A DNA stretch of 64,000 nt from Karstenula rhodostoma CBS 690.94 (GCA_010093485.1 MU001492.1:2465122-2529121), one strand, 5' to 3'; shown: positions 11,416 to 24,547, counted from the stretch's first letter. The notes: a model not told the origin generated them from the sequence alone. Numbers and translations: made by a program.

Positions 11416-14238
11416 TTACAACCCAAAGTTTCCGTCGAGACCAGTGAGGTCAATCGAGTCCTGCGCGCGGAGATTCGGAATCACAATGCCCTGGTAGTTT
11501 TTGAAGTTGTCGCTGCCAGGCGTGGAACCGTAGTCGCCGACCGAGTTTGCGAACTCCTCTCCACTAGCCAGGCTCTCGTCGCTGAAGCTCAGCACACTCT
11601 GCGGCGGCGGCGCCTGCTCGTTGTAGGCAATGTTCCACATGTTAGGTGACCACGTGCGGGTTGACTCGGTGCCTGCGGAGAGAGGCATGCTGTCGAGCAG
11701 CGCGTCGGCTGGGGCGCCGCCATAGATGGAATCGTAGATATTGGTTTGGCCGTTATCGAGCGAGGAAAGGAGGCGTTCCCAGTCCGAGGGCGAGACGTCT
11801 GCTTTGTTGATGGTGTGGTGAGGCATGTGGTAGCTCGCCAGCGGATCCGGGCCGAAAGAGAGGAAGTCGATGTTGCGGTTCTGGCTTTGGTAAAGGTGAC
11901 TGGGGCGGCGCTTGGCGTGGGAGAATGATGCCCGGTGGGAGAGCGGACTGAGTGTCTGTTCCGCTTGGTGGTAAGGTTCGGAACGGATGGAGGAGAGACT
12001 AGTAGAGGATTGGCTCGCGTGGGCGCCTACAGACGGTGAGATGGTGGGCAAGGTGGCGCGGCGTGGTTCCCTGGCGATATCCTGCAGGTGTGCCTTCATT
12101 TGACCAGGAGAGAAGCGTGCGGCAATTGCTTTGAGCGTTCTTTGCGTGGCCCGGAAGCGATCCATAGGAGCGGCCATAGTACATTCTGAGTTGTGACGGG
12201 ACAGGATTGGAGTCGACATAGTGTCGACGGCACGGGGGATGGCAATCATCGAGCATCCCACACGTCTGAACTCGTGGGCGCCAGCAGCGGTACCGTTGTC
12301 AAGCATGTCCATGACAGTGCAGCTCAACCGATTGCAGTCTTTGATAAGCTTCCCATCACGGTCGAGGTCGAGCGTCTGGTACAAGAGCCCGAAACCTGCC
12401 TGAACCAGAACCTCGTTTTTGTTGAGACAGAAAGAGAAGCTCAACCTGCGTTCATCAAGCAGTTGAACGATCTGCACGATCTGCTTGGACGCGTCGCCAA
12501 CCGCGACCATTGCCGAGGAGCCCTTATCGCCAAGATTGGCAACGACTACTGGACGATAGATGAGTGACCGAATGTGATTGTACGCCAAGGACTGGGATAT
12601 TGTTAGCTGCGTCTGTCCAATATAAGTTGGGCACAAGCAAGCAAAACCTACCAGAATGGGTGACCTGCTGCTGGTCACATTTGTGCTGGGCTTGTCTTGC
12701 TGGAAAGTAAGCTTGAGATGCGGCGCCAGATTGGTCTTCCATTCTTCAAGGTCGTCGGAAAGCGAGGAGATGGTACGGAAAGATATTTCGTGCATCGCAG
12801 CAGCAGGATACAGAACTGCCAGCACCTGGGAGAGGATGCGGGATAGCCGGAACAGTGCCAAGGCACTCGAGAGTTTGGTGGACTCTCCTGGGAGAGTCGG
12901 GAGAAAGCCCTTCTCGGTAACATACTCATCGTCGGCATCTACTGGATATTCGCAGTGTACGTCCTCTTCACGCAGGAGCTTGGGCAGTCCAAGATGAGCG
13001 GCGGAGAAACTGCCTTCAATTAGCGAATTTTTGCACCGAAACTGAATCCCAGGCTTACCAGTCTACAGTGTAAAGCGACCAGAAGACCTTCTTACGTGTC
13101 TCGCTGGTTAATGCTCCGAGCGCGAACCTCTTCTGCGATTGGTGCAAACCGAGGCGTTGCGACAAGCCAATGGCAAGCCCCTTGTATTTGAGGAGCCGAG
13201 AGTAATCCGCTTTGAGCAAGCAGTGTATTTGCGCAAGGACCAGGCATTGCAACGTAGCCATGTCGTTGTCCATCACGAAGCTTTCCAATGCAGCTTGCCA
13301 CTGCGCTTCGAACGATTCAACATCCTGGCCATCACGGGGCTGGCAGGGGTTAGCGTTGTCAACAGACGCGCGTGTCGGTTACTCACATCGCTAGAAAGCG
13401 CAGCGATACCGAAAACGAGGTTGAGTTCTGCAATCGACTTTTTGTCGGTCATAGCATCCGGGGTGGCGACATACTGCTCGTACAAGCCCAGAAAGGTCGG
13501 TCGATGTAGCACGGGGAACAGTGGCGCCCATTCTTGGAAGAAGATGTTGATCATCTGGTCGGATACAAGACGCGGTGGGGCCCTGAACGAGATGGGCCGC
13601 TTCGGTGAGTGCGGTATCGACGGTTTGGACCCAGTACCAAAGAAGGCATTTGCGTTGACGTCTGAGCACGACCTCCCCGATTCTTGCGCGCGTTGTTTGA
13701 AGGATTCTGCAGTTTGTTAGGGTCGGATACGCTGCGTACAACAAGCTGACATACCAACGAGCGCTCTCCCGCTCGAGCTTCCCACGCAGTACGTGTCTCG
13801 GTTTTCGTCGTCAAGTAGCAGAGGCGATTGTTGCATCTTGAATGTGTCTTCTTTCTCTTGCGGATCTTCGCGGACCTCTGAAATCGGAGTGGTTGATGGC
13901 CTCGGCACCGTATGTGTCGGAGACGAATGCGAATGTATGCGCGAGAGCATGTCGATCTTCTCGTCCTTCTCGTCCAGCAGATCCTTGAGCTCGCGCACCT
14001 CGGCCTCCAACGCGCGCACCCGCTCCTCGAGCGACTCGGTGTAGCCGCGAGGAAACGCTCGACGGCTGAGCTTGTCGCTGGTCTTGCACTCAAAGCCCAC
14101 ATTCACACACTGCGTGCACTGCGGGCGCACGCCATCACATCTGATTTTCTTGGAGCGACATCGATCGCAGGCCTGGGCTATGCGCGCCTGGTTGCTGGTG
14201 CCAACCTTGATCACCTTCATGGGCAGGATACCGGGCAT
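11416..14238 (-). CDS. Zn2Cys6 transcription factor with fungal TF domain (EBR1-like)
   Basis: Five exons (13755-14238, 13387-13706, 13059-13339, 12652-13009, 11416-12591) join in frame to give 872 residues; introns are 47-60 nt. The zinc cluster uses Cys24, 27, 34, 41, 44 and 51 (spacing 2-6-6-2-6). A heptad-like helix follows ([20 protein letters not shown]), typical of a dimerising coiled coil. The middle ([51 protein letters not shown]) is the fungal-specific TF domain. The last 250 residues are Ser-rich and end in an acidic motif ([14 protein letters not shown]) that could activate. The N-terminus [20 protein letters not shown] resembles, from memory, the EBR1 group that controls hyphal branching; that assignment needs a search. 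Confidence 0.92.
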
Positions 14239-16088
14239 GTTGGCGGTGTTCTTGCGTCACGTCTTGGTGGTGCAGTGTCGTCGGCTCAGCGCATCGAGCG
14301 GACGGTGAGTCGTGCGGCGGAAGTGTCGGTAGTTCCCATGCGCAGTGCCTCGGGGGCAAGTGTCGATGATATGGGCGGGGGGTTGTGGTTGCGATAGGAC
14401 AGACGAGACGGCAGGTGTCAAGTATGTGGGCGGCGCGGGTGCATAGAACCAAGAGGACCCAGTGGAACGAGTGCTGCGCAGAGGGAGGGTTGTGCGTGCT
14501 CATGTATGGCCAGTCGCCGTGTTCGCACGCTTCGAGGGCCGCTAGTTTAGCGCGTTCTGGGGCGCCTCCCAGCGATGCGGGGAACGCTCGCTCGAGCATT
14601 TGCAGCTCATGGACCACCGGCCGGGGGTCTTCCTGGTCGACCAATTTCCACCCTGCGTCGTGCCCTGGCTCCGCTCCTTTTTCGTGGACTACCTCATCAC
14701 TAACCACTTGCCGCGAGAGCTGCACGTCTTAGCACTGGAGGCGTCGTCCGTCAGCCATTGAACAGGCGCCCAGCCTTGTGCTGTGAATGAAAAGTGCCGA
14801 GTCTCGCGCCCACCAACATGCACCCTGTCTTTGTTGCTCACATATCCAGCAAGCTACTCAGTTTCAAGGTTGCCTGTCGCTATCGTAGGATGCTGTTGCT
14901 CTGTACACCGTGGGTACGCCTGGCCTTCTTCGCCGATACGATGAGCCCAGCAACTAGTACACGACGACCATGTCATACCCCCACGTGTGCCATGCCCACA
15001 GGTTCGGAAATCGTGCTTCTGGTGAAAACACTCCAGTCCAGAGGGCTTATGGAGACTGGATGCGCGTATTGATGTTGTTCGCTAATTTCTGCCTGATGCA
15101 CTATGAGGACGCACGCAATTCATCCGTCAAGGATCGCAACAAGGCGACAATCAGCCAGGTGCAGGGTCCCCACGAGATTGCCCATGGCCGCTGCTTGTCC
15201 ACATGACTCCATATTCGTGAACACACTGTACATGCTACAACCTTCATCAAGGATGCATGCTCGATAGCCGCGAATGTACATCATTGCTTGGATCGGTACG
15301 ATTCTACCGTCCTTCGAGAAGCCGTTGGAAGGGACTTCTGATCAATCCCGGCCCAGCAGGAGACATGTGCCGTGGCAGTGCGCAGCTGTCCACTCATATC
15401 CCTAGTTAGTGCAAGACATCGCGTCGCAGGGCCTGAAAACCTGGACTGCATATCGAGTTGTCGTCAATCACCGCTGCCAAACTGTGAAGTGCTGTAACAG
15501 CTGCTTTGGTCTATCAAAATTGATAGAGAACGACATGAGAACTCTTCTTTGTTGATAGTTCCTGTACATGTCCTTGCTGGTATAGTGCGAGTGCCAGTTA
15601 GCTCAGAACGACTTGTGCCGGGATTAACGGCACACCGTGCCGTCACTTTGTCCGGCTGCATCCGCGAAATAAGAGTCCCATCTAGGTCAGATTTACGCAT
15701 AGTCATAGTGACGGTGCTTTGCGATATCTGCTGATTGGTTGAAAGCGGCTCGGGCCAATCTTTGGTACCTGGGAGAATAATGTCGGAGAGTATTGGTACA
15801 TCTCGAATTCAACCAAGCGAAACGCGATGTATCTGGTGTGTGGAAGCAGCAGTACGCTGTGTGGCGACACTCCATAGTTCTTTTGTGAGAATCACGATGG
15901 CTGACAGACGGTACCTGGCAGCTGCCTCACATGTCCACGCCGCGAAGTGGTCGGGATTGGAAAGCGGAAGTGAGAGGCGTAGCTTTATATTAACGGTACC
16001 ATGGAACCAATTTACCACATGGCTTTGAAGTGGCCTATCAGAAGGAGCATGCATAGGAGCGTATATGGATGTGGGGACGCCACCCGAC
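14239..16088. other. Intergenic with a possible coding remnant
   Basis: About 1.85 kb upstream of the Zn2Cys6 gene. Apart from a possible + strand ORF ending at 14761 I see no gene. The section 14800-16080 has stops in all frames at short intervals. Confidence 0.45.
14551..14761 (+). pseudogene. Possible gene fragment or C-terminal exon
   Basis: A + strand frame after an acceptor-like TTTAG reads FWGASQRCGERSLEHLQLMD, then VFLVDQFPPCVVPWLRSFFV and continues as a protein-like hydrophobic/charged mix to a stop at 14761. It could be the last exon of a short gene whose earlier exon lies near 14424-14486 (donor GTGCGT at 14487), or a remnant. The opposite strand is also open, so this may be coincidence. 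Function unknown. Confidence 0.2.
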
Positions 16089-18106
16089 TCAAGTGAAGTC
16101 TTCTTCTACCTGTTCTTCGTCGTTGTCCTCGTCTTCCATAAGTCCCAGGTATCGCTGTATGGTCTCCGTGTCGAGAAGAGCTGATCTCTGTGCACCGTGC
16201 GTCAGTAAGATTCCGGGGGCTGGAATCAAGAGTGTGAATAGCAATGAGGCGTGGCATTTGGCGATAGATTGTGGGGCCGCAAGCATGGACATGTTCATAC
16301 CTGCTTATCCAAGATTGTTCTTGTTCGTTCTAGCATCTCCCGCTCCAGCGTGCGTAGTCGCGTAGCAAGGTGCCACGGTCCTTTTGGATCAGTATGACAC
16401 GGCTGTAAGTGGCATGGCTCCGATTGACTCACTGTCCCTTATCGACCCTTCCAGCGTCGGGTTGCCTAGTGCTTGCAATGTCGCGAGCTGCGCATCTACA
16501 CGACCCTGCATTAAGACGACTGCTCGCAGCTGGTACACTTCCCAAAGAGGATCCTGTTCGAGAAATGTTCGTATCTTCGTTGTGTCATTTAACTCACTCT
16601 CTTTCCAGAAGGCTTGTATCTCTCGGTTTCCGTCCACGGTCTGTCTCACTTTGAAGTCAATTCCTATAGAGCGAAGCCAAGTCAGCGCAAGTGATTATCA
16701 TACGAGGTTACTATATTGCGAACGAGGATTGGTCGCCGTCGAATGTACGGGCTTCACGTTCACGTACCGTCTTCCTCGTTAACGACTACTAGCCAGACAA
16801 AGTCGCTCTCCCATTCTATACTGTCCTTTCTGTCCACGACGCGGAAACCGGGGGCTGTATTACAGACGTAGATTTTGGCAGGGCGAAGCGGGTCATCGTC
16901 TGGTATGTCAAGATTCAGGAACATGATCTGGGCAGATGCCATCGATTCTTCGAGAAAACCATAGGAGAAGATGTTTTCGCAAGCGCCTTTGTCGTCGCCA
17001 TATCTGTTTCGGTCAGCTCAACCGTTTGTAGTGGGCGGTGTATACTTCTTGTTGGATAGCAAACGGATTCAGATGTTCGCTGTAGAAATATCGTGTGCAA
17101 GGCAATCAAAACCCGCGGGAGAAACTCACGTGATAGTTACCTCGCCGCCTTGTACCATGTCTTTACCGTGTCGCAGAATCAAGATGGCGTTTCCATCATC
17201 GTCGGTTTCGTACAAGGCGGCGGTAGCGTCGCCAGAAGCATGGTTAGCCATATCAATGCAAGGCACCATGGCATCTCCAACGCCAGGAAATTCGAGCGCT
17301 CTGGACCGGTACATGGCATCGACGCGCAACCAATCGTCGAAGGTGATCTGGAGAGGTCAGTGCAAGTACGCAGCTGCCTGAGTGCCGCAAGACAGTCGGA
17401 GGTCATACTACCATACCTGGACAAAAACTTTAGTACACTTTGTTACCCCACGGGGAGCAATGTAGTACTAAAAGATTTGGCCTAGTACTGTTTCCGACTG
17501 GGGCTTCGGGGGCTCACGAACCAGGCCATCGTCCTCGTCCCACCAAAATTTAGCACACCAGCCAATGTTTTCCGTTGCGGTACGAAAAGTCTCGAACTCG
17601 CGCAACAGGCTATTCATCTTAGCTCGGACAGCTGAGCGAAGCGTAGTTCCTTCAAGAAGCTCGAGCTCCTCTTCGCTCCAAAAAGTGGGGAGTAGTTCAT
17701 CTGGGAGGTATTTAATGTACTCTGTGAGCGGCGTGTGAACACCAACATCCTTGACATCTGGGCAACAAATGGTCGCTTGGAACAGCAGAAACGTCAAGAT
17801 TGCTCCTCGGGTGGTCCGTCCAAAGTCATCAAGAGCGTGAAGAAGCTCGCGGAGATGTTGATCAGATTTGGCCATCAGCTCAATGTTTTGCTTTGAGAGA
17901 ACCAACTCCTTTGGGATGGTCATGAGAGGCTCAGCTTCTTCGCCGACAAGTTCACGTGCAGCTATCACTGTAGAGCCGCGCTCCTCGAAGCCTGGTAATG
18001 GGCCGACTTCGATGCCATGGAACTTGACGCCATGGAAACTGGCCCAGGTAGGCAGCGCTTGGACAGGCTCTCTAAGCCATCCTTCCATCCTCCCTCGTCT
18101 TATCAT
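16089..18106 (-). CDS. SET-domain protein lysine methyltransferase
   Basis: Six exons (17522-18106, 17130-17347, 16768-17003, 16433-16663, 16301-16380, 16089-16187) give 482 residues. The protein has the split SET layout of the RKM/EFM/SETD6 group, which methylates ribosomal proteins or elongation factors rather than histones: an N-terminal SET start (FHGVKFHGIEVGPLPGFEE, GSTVIAARE), an inserted helical region, then WLRVDAMYRSRALEFPG and VPCIDMANHA with the catalytic NH motif, YGDDKGACENIFSYGF, and a C-terminal substrate-binding part. Exon 1 is best ended at 17522, giving GL joined to ITFDDWL, but this uses an unusual GTTCGT donor and a 174-nt intron. Which yeast orthologue (Rkm1, Efm1) it matches cannot be settled by eye. 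Confidence 0.88.
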
Positions 18107-18845
18107 GCTTGAAACAGGAACGTAGGCCCCGCTCTGGGCTCAACCGGAAATGCGGCAGCCGCTTCGTTGAGGATGGAGCTTGACTGCGCTCAGCACGCTT
18201 CTCGAGCTCGGCTATGAGTAGTGACCCGGCGGCCAGTAGCCTGGGTCTGTCGAGGCGTCGAAGATGCTAGCACGCAGGTTCATGCAGGAGACCGAGTGTG
18301 TACGTCGGTTGGGGCGTCTATCCCGTCACGCCGCGTTCAAAGCAAAACTGTAATGGGTGAGCGAGGGTATACTCACCCCGCCATGACAACGCACGCGTGG
18401 TCGCCAAAGCAAGAGCACGAGCAAATAAACAAATAACGAGCAGGGGTTCCTCACCTGAACACGGCCCAGATGATTGCGATGGGGCCTGTAGTGTGTGGCG
18501 GTCACCAGTGGGCGTGTGAAACCTACTAGAGTGGGCGCTAGCCGCTTTGGTTTGTTGACGTCGCTCCGAGCATAACAACATCTGAACCGACATTTGTACG
18601 GCTCCTCTTCCTTCGCTGGCCCACCACACACTTTGCATCTTTACATTATTCCTCCACCGGCCTCACTCGCCGATAGCCAGCGCCGCGTCCGCCCGACCAC
18701 TCGCGCAAGTCCGTTTCGCAACAGTCCCCGCGCAGCCTCAACGGACCGTGTTGTTGGTACCGCGGCCGTCCACACGACCTTCGACTTGACGTAGCGCATT
18801 TGTCGTGAAGCAGTACATCTTTGAGCGGTCGCCTCACCCAGCGCA
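18107..18845. promoter_or_regulatory. Divergent promoter region between SET gene and CDC14
   Basis: 739 nt between two start codons pointing away from each other, so both promoters must lie here. No defined element was recognised. Confidence 0.45.
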
Positions 18846-20886
18846 ATGTCTGCGCAGCAGCGAGCGACCAAGATGCCTCGTTCTGGCGCCGGAACAGCCT
18901 ACGGCCAGGTCATCGAGTACATCCAAGGTCCGTCTCAGAAGCATCTCAATTACGCTTCTCCTTCTCACTGCTATATAGACCGCCTGTACTTGGCCTCTTT
19001 TACCAACCCCCCCAACGCCGATACGCCCTTCAAGTACTTGGAGCGTTCCACCCAGTCGCCGTCGAAGCGTTCAGCCAAGGCGCAATCTGGTCCCACCGCT
19101 GCGGCCAAGCACGTCAACCCGCCCGTGTACTTCACCATCGACAAGAGCCTTCTTTACAACGCATTCCATGCTGATTTCGGCCCACTGCACATTGGCCACC
19201 TGTATCGCTTTGCGGTTCAGCTGCACGAAGTGTTGGGGGACCCTGCCAACGAAGACCGTGCCGTCATCTTCTGGAGCAGCGCCGATTCAAGGAGTACGTA
19301 CGCCGCCAAATATGCCTGAACCCATGTTGACAAGGAAACAGGTCGCGCGAACGCGGCGTGTATTTTGGCCTGTTACATGGTTCTGATCCAGTCATGGCCA
19401 CCCCATCTGGCTCTGGCGCCTATTGCGCAAATGGACCCGCCATGCATGCCATTCCGCGACGCAGGCTACAGCCAAGCTGACTATGTACTGAACATTCAAG
19501 ACATCATCTACGGTGTCTGGAAAGCAAAGGAGGAGGGACTTTGCGGGCTCAAAGACTTCAGCCTCGAAGAGTATGTTCTACTTGCGGTTTGACTAGGATA
19601 TCACTGATGATTTCAGATATGAGAAGTACGAACGAGTCGACATGGGCGACTTCAACTGGGTGACGCCCAACTTCCTAGCGTTCGCATCGCCCAACGTTCA
19701 GCCAACCCATGAGATCCCCACGACATCACCCATGTACTCTACCTTGCCATCCACCATTTCCGAAGTCCAGCGATCCGGCTTACCTACGCCGTTCAAGAAC
19801 GTTTTGTCGCACTTCTGCACCAGGAATATCGGTCTTGTGGTGCGCCTGAACTCGGAGCTCTACTCGTCGACTTATTTCACCAAGTTGGGCATTCAGCATC
19901 TAAACATGATCTTCGACGACGGCACATGTCCTCCGCTCTCATTGGTACGGCAATTCATTGACCTTGCACACGAAATGATTACGGTGAAGAAGAAGGGCAT
20001 CGCTGTACACTGCAAAGCTGGTCTTGGGCGCACAGGCTGCCTGATCGGCGCATACCTGATCTACAGGCACGCGTTCACGGCGAACGAGATCATTGCATAC
20101 ATGCGTTTCATGCGACCGGGAATGGTTGTCGGTCCCCAGCAGCATTGGCTACACCTCAATCAGTCCACATTCCGGGAATGGTGGTACGAGGATACAATGA
20201 AGGCGAAATATGCGGAGAAAATCCCTGCGACGCCAACGAGGTCACCACACAAGCAACGACTAGCTAGCAACGGTCAGACGTTTACGCCTCCCAACGGCTC
20301 CTCGAAGCGTGCCGCTCTTGGCGAAATCGAATCCAACGAGCGCAGCAATGCCGGCCACTCCATCGGCGTACAAGAAGACAATCTTCCTGCGCCTACGCCA
20401 GGCCAACCACGAAAGACAAGCAAGTTGTACGGTGGTGGTACCGGCAGGTCACCGATTCGGAACCACGAGAACGAGCCGTTCACTCGGTCTGAGCGGGTCG
20501 CTCAAATCAGTCAACTCGAGGGTGAATCAGACGAGGACTTCCACCTCCGCCAGATTGCACGAAGGACAACCTCGCGGTCTCCCGTCGCAAAAGAACGCGA
20601 CCGTCGAGCAGTCAGCATGACGACGACCAAGACGACCATGACCTCAACGTGGACAACATCGTACGGTGAAAGCGATGCCGAGAACACCGCACCCGCAGGC
20701 TCCCACCCCAAGACGCCATCACGAGAAAAGAGCGGAGCCGGCCACGGCGCTATCAGCGTCAGCAAAGTACGCGCCAGCCCGTCACGGCGCAGTGCTGAGA
20801 ACAAGAATGGCGTCCGCAAAACCAGTGGCCGCGTAGGCAGCGTGGGCAGCTCTGTGACGCGCACGCTCAGCGCGAAACCTGCGTAG
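18846..20886 (+). CDS. CDC14: Dual-specificity phosphatase Cdc14
   Basis: Four exons (18846-18927, 18979-19293, 19342-19570, 19617-20886) give 631 residues. The N-terminal domain shows RLYLASFTNPP, FTIDKSLLYNAFHADFGPLH and SRANAACILACYMVL; the catalytic domain has IQHLNMIFDDGTCPP with the general acid Asp, and the signature HCKAGLGRTG with the nucleophile near Cys341. The 230-residue tail is Ser/Pro/Lys-rich, with several S/T-P sites, and is probably regulatory and disordered. Cdc14 reverses CDK phosphorylation at mitotic exit and cytokinesis. Intron 1 (51 nt) is a multiple of three and stop-free; removing it restores IEYIQ-DRLYLASF, which fits the family better than retention. Confidence 0.96.
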
Positions 20887-21581
20887 TCGGGTCGACTCTT
20901 CACTTCTTCTTCGCATTTGAAAAAACATGGCATCCACATGGATATGCATCTGCGGTGTCCTGGCATGGCATAACACGAATGGCGTTCTGGTCTCGCATTT
21001 TTGCACCTGCCACGAAGTTCTCCCATCACTCCTCTTCGTCTGTCCGTCAGTTCAGCTACTGTCTGTCTATGTTCGGTTCGGGCCGGCCTGGCCTGCCATA
21101 TCTTGAGCGTTTATTGTGTCGCAGCTCGGTGTATATGGGGGCTTTTCTTGTACGGCGTTCGCGGCTGCTATCTGGGGCGTTAGTTTGGCTGCGCGGAGTT
21201 TGTGTGTGCTTTCTTGTTGTGAACATGCTCATGACTGTATGAATCAACGAAAGCAGTAGTATTAATTCGTGAGGTGCCGTTTCGTCTTTTGTTTGTTGTC
21301 GGTGTGATGTGGTGCTTGTGTGAATATTCTCTCTACTCGTGACGAGAGCAATGAACTGGGATCAATCTCTTCCCCAGTATCTGTGACCAAAGACATATAC
21401 CTACCACGCCCCTCAATCTGCGCTACGTATCTCTTCACCGGGGAGAGCCTCCGAACTACGCAGTCCTTCATCGATGAGTCACCTAACATGCACCCACACT
21501 CACAATCACGCACGCATGCTAGAAACATACACCCCAAATCATGATTCCATAGAAGAGTCATTTCATTCCTACACAGGCTAT
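20887..21581. other. Convergent 3' regions of CDC14 and DSC1
   Basis: About 700 nt between two converging genes; presumed 3' UTRs. No gene seen. Confidence 0.5.
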
Positions 21582-24103
21582 CTACAGCGGCGGCAGCACC
21601 TCCCTACAATTCGGGCACTGCAGCCGATACCGCATCCACCCCTCCAAGCACCCCGTGTGGAAAATATGCCGACACGGCGTAACCATGTACGCTCTCCGCT
21701 GCAGCGTCAGCCCACCCAAGCCCTGCACATCCGGGCCGCCGCCGCCAGCCGGGATAACAGGCACCTCGAGATCGGTGGCGCAGATGCTGCAGTCGAAGAC
21801 CTTCTTGCCCTTGCCGCGGGACTCGCCGGGCTGGAGCGTGGCATCGTCGTCGGGCGCGGAGGACGACGACCCGATGGGCATGGTAGCGCCCTCCTCGTCC
21901 TCACGGAGAACAGGATGATAGTCGTACGCGGGCGGCGCCCACCCCTCGCGCACGAAAAAGCGGCTCCCCAGCACCTCTTGGCACGCGAGGATGCAGATCT
22001 GGAGCCAGACCCAGCCCGCCAGCACGGCAAGGCCCTGCAGGTCGGTCCGGCTGAACAGCACGTTGCTTTCTACAGCGTAGAAGTAGGCGATGGGGACGAG
22101 GCGGACGGTTGACTGCCCGAGGACAAAGTCCCAGCGCAGCGCTTTGCGGCAGTTGCGCATGATGTTGCGGTAGATCTGGGGCAGCCAGAAGGATAGGTAC
22201 AGGAAGCTGAGCGTGTTGAAGTAGAATGCGCGCGCTGTGGAGCGCATGGTGGTGAATTGGAGGGTGATGAAAAAGGTGACGATGAGAAGGAAGCAGTAGC
22301 GGCTGTATAGGGCACCAAGTTCTGCACGTGGGGAGGTCTCGGCAGGAGTGGCTGTTGCGGGGGTGTTGGTAGTCGGTAGGAGGGGTTCGTTGTCAGCCGG
22401 GTCATCTTGATCTGGGGCGATGATAACGGGTGGGGGCGGGGGTGGAGGAGTTAGGGTCGGTTGCGTTTGAGTCGCTGTTGCGGGGACGGTGAGGGCATCG
22501 CTTGGTGGTGGAGGTGGTGCACGAGGTGGGGCTGGCGCAGGGTTTGGTGTTGATGGAGGCTGAGGGCTGGGCGGTGTCGTGGATGCTTGTTGGCGGTCTT
22601 GACGCATCTGCTCTGTGACCTGAACCGTCCAGATGTCCATCAAGAATCGAAGCTCCAACACGACCGAAAACAGCGCTAAGAACGCAATCGTGAATAGCTG
22701 TAACTGCGACGTGCCCAGGAACAAGTGTAGGAACACGAGGGCAAGGAACATGAAGCCATCTCCCACAGCCATCATGGCGATGGTGTAGAAGCTGATCCGG
22801 TTCCGGGTGGACGGCGTTGCGGCCTCTTTGGCTTGCCTGATGATGAACATCAGCTGGAAAGCCAGGGTGACCGCGAACGCAAGGATGCTTCTTTTGGCAT
22901 CTGCATTGAACTCCTCGGTCTTCAACCCAACTAGATGCATGGCTTCAGAGGGTGGAAAGTCTGGAGGACCTTTGGACTCAATGACGAAACCACAATCAGG
23001 AGAGAATCCGACCATATCCATACTTAACTGGGAGTGCAAGGGAACTTTTGCTCCAGTGGGATCCCTGATCTCATGTTCAAGCCAGTCCATATCAGGTTGC
23101 TTAGAAGGCTGGCCATGTCGATCGAGGAGCTGTACGGGAGCTTCTTGGAGGAAGAGTATGAATTCGCAATGGGTCGTAGCCATGACCCCTTCGGCAGCGC
23201 CTTCTACGGCAGATGACCAAGGGTTCCAAACGGGGAACGGTCGATCCACCTGGTTCTGAATAGTTTGGTGTATCGTCCGATTGAGCAATTCTTGGGAATT
23301 TGAGTAGAGGTGTTGGGAGAGTTGCAAGTGAGGAAGCGCGAAAATACCTGAGAATCTATGATGGTCAGTCGGGAGACAATACCAGTGGACGCGCCGACGC
23401 CTGCCTACCTTTCGCTCGTTGTGGTCAACACAGCGCCTCCGAAATCTGGATAGTGTACCCCATTGAGGTTGAACTCCCACCAGTTATCGCCCCAGCTCTC
23501 CGCATCCCCTATAACAACCTTCGCCTTGAGCTCACTCATGGTCCGGTTCTCATCCGTCCGCTGTCGGCCGTCCACCTCGGTAAGATGCAGCCTGACCATG
23601 CCATGCGACCCTGTGAGATTCCTGTCGAAGTCGCCGAGTTGCGAGAATTCGGGTACGTGACCGGTTGCATTCAGTAGATCGAGCGCAGGCCGCGTCCGAC
23701 TCAACGGGCTCCGGATCCATTCGCCCTGCACGAATCCCGATATGTTCCTGTACACCGTCTCTTTGTTTGCATCATCATGCTTCCCATCTAACCAGCCCTG
23801 TGTTCTCTCCCCCAGCACGCCTCTCATTCTCTCGCGCGCCCTGCTCTTGACATCTCCCAGCACATCCCACGTGAACGCATCCTGCTCCCTCAGCCCAGTG
23901 ATGTTTAGCCACTTCTTTTCCTTTGCGTGAAAGTCACCCCATCTCGTTGTGTTCAGGATGTCGAGCTGTTGCCACTCGTGTTCGATGACCTCGTCGTAGC
24001 GCGATCGCGTGTTGAAACCAGGGTTCTGTGGCTCGGGCGAGTTGATGAGGAGCAGGAGGATAATGAGGAACAGGAACTGGCGCGGGTCCCGGCGGACTTC
24101 CAT
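21582..24103 (-). CDS. dsc1: RING E3 ligase Dsc1/Tul1, transmembrane
   Basis: Exons 23409-24103 and 21582-23355 join in phase (53-nt intron) for 822 residues. I start at Met 24103 because a hydrophobic leader (FLFLIILLLLI) follows directly; the open frame reaches 24235 but adds a polar, signal-less stretch. The luminal half is Asn-glycosylation rich. Around the middle come several membrane spans (ILAFAVTLAFQLMFII, ISFYTIAMMAVGDGFMFLAL, LFTIAFLALFSVVLELRFL), a Pro-rich loop of about 90 residues, further spans, then a C-terminal RING-H2: CSICATDL, CRHIFHTGCLEGWM, LQCPNC. Dsc1 is the catalytic subunit of the Golgi/endosomal Dsc ligase, which in fission yeast and Aspergillus is needed for SREBP cleavage and for membrane-protein quality control. 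An SREBP gene lies at 60.4 kb. Confidence 0.93.
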
Positions 24104-24547
24104 CAGGGTGGTTGCGAGGTTACGAAAGCCATCGAGGGGCTGCGACTCTGTTATGTAGAGGCGGTGCCTAAGCTGGGGTACTCGGATGACGCTCCCGTCT
24201 CGGTGGTCCGCAGCCACGTGCGCTTGGCTTGGCACTAGTGGATGGGTCGTCCACTTCTAAGCAAGCACACTTTCACGAGGTCACTATCTGTGTATGCGAC
24301 AGCATGAGAGCATCTTCAGATGATACTTTTTAACAAGTGACATTTGTACAAAGGGCAAGGGGGGTATTGATTAAACATGTACACGGAGAAAAGAGTCCGT
24401 CTCAATTACATCGCTTCGTGCCAGCCACCGAAACGCCTGCCATAACACGAGCTCGCGCAATCCACAAACCCGTAAGGACACCATGAAACCTTGAATTTTT
24501 AGTCCACACAACTTACAGCTCCCCATGGATCATCGACTTTTTTGACC
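24104..24547. other. Short region between FZO1 3' end and DSC1 start
   Basis: 444 nt; holds the DSC1 promoter and the FZO1 3' UTR. Nothing further recognised. Confidence 0.4.

Noticed and set aside
14135..14725. 196-residue - strand frame upstream of and overlapping the Zn2Cys6 start
   Set aside because: Overlaps the regulator's first exon in another frame and has no motif; kept only as uncertainty about the + strand fragment.
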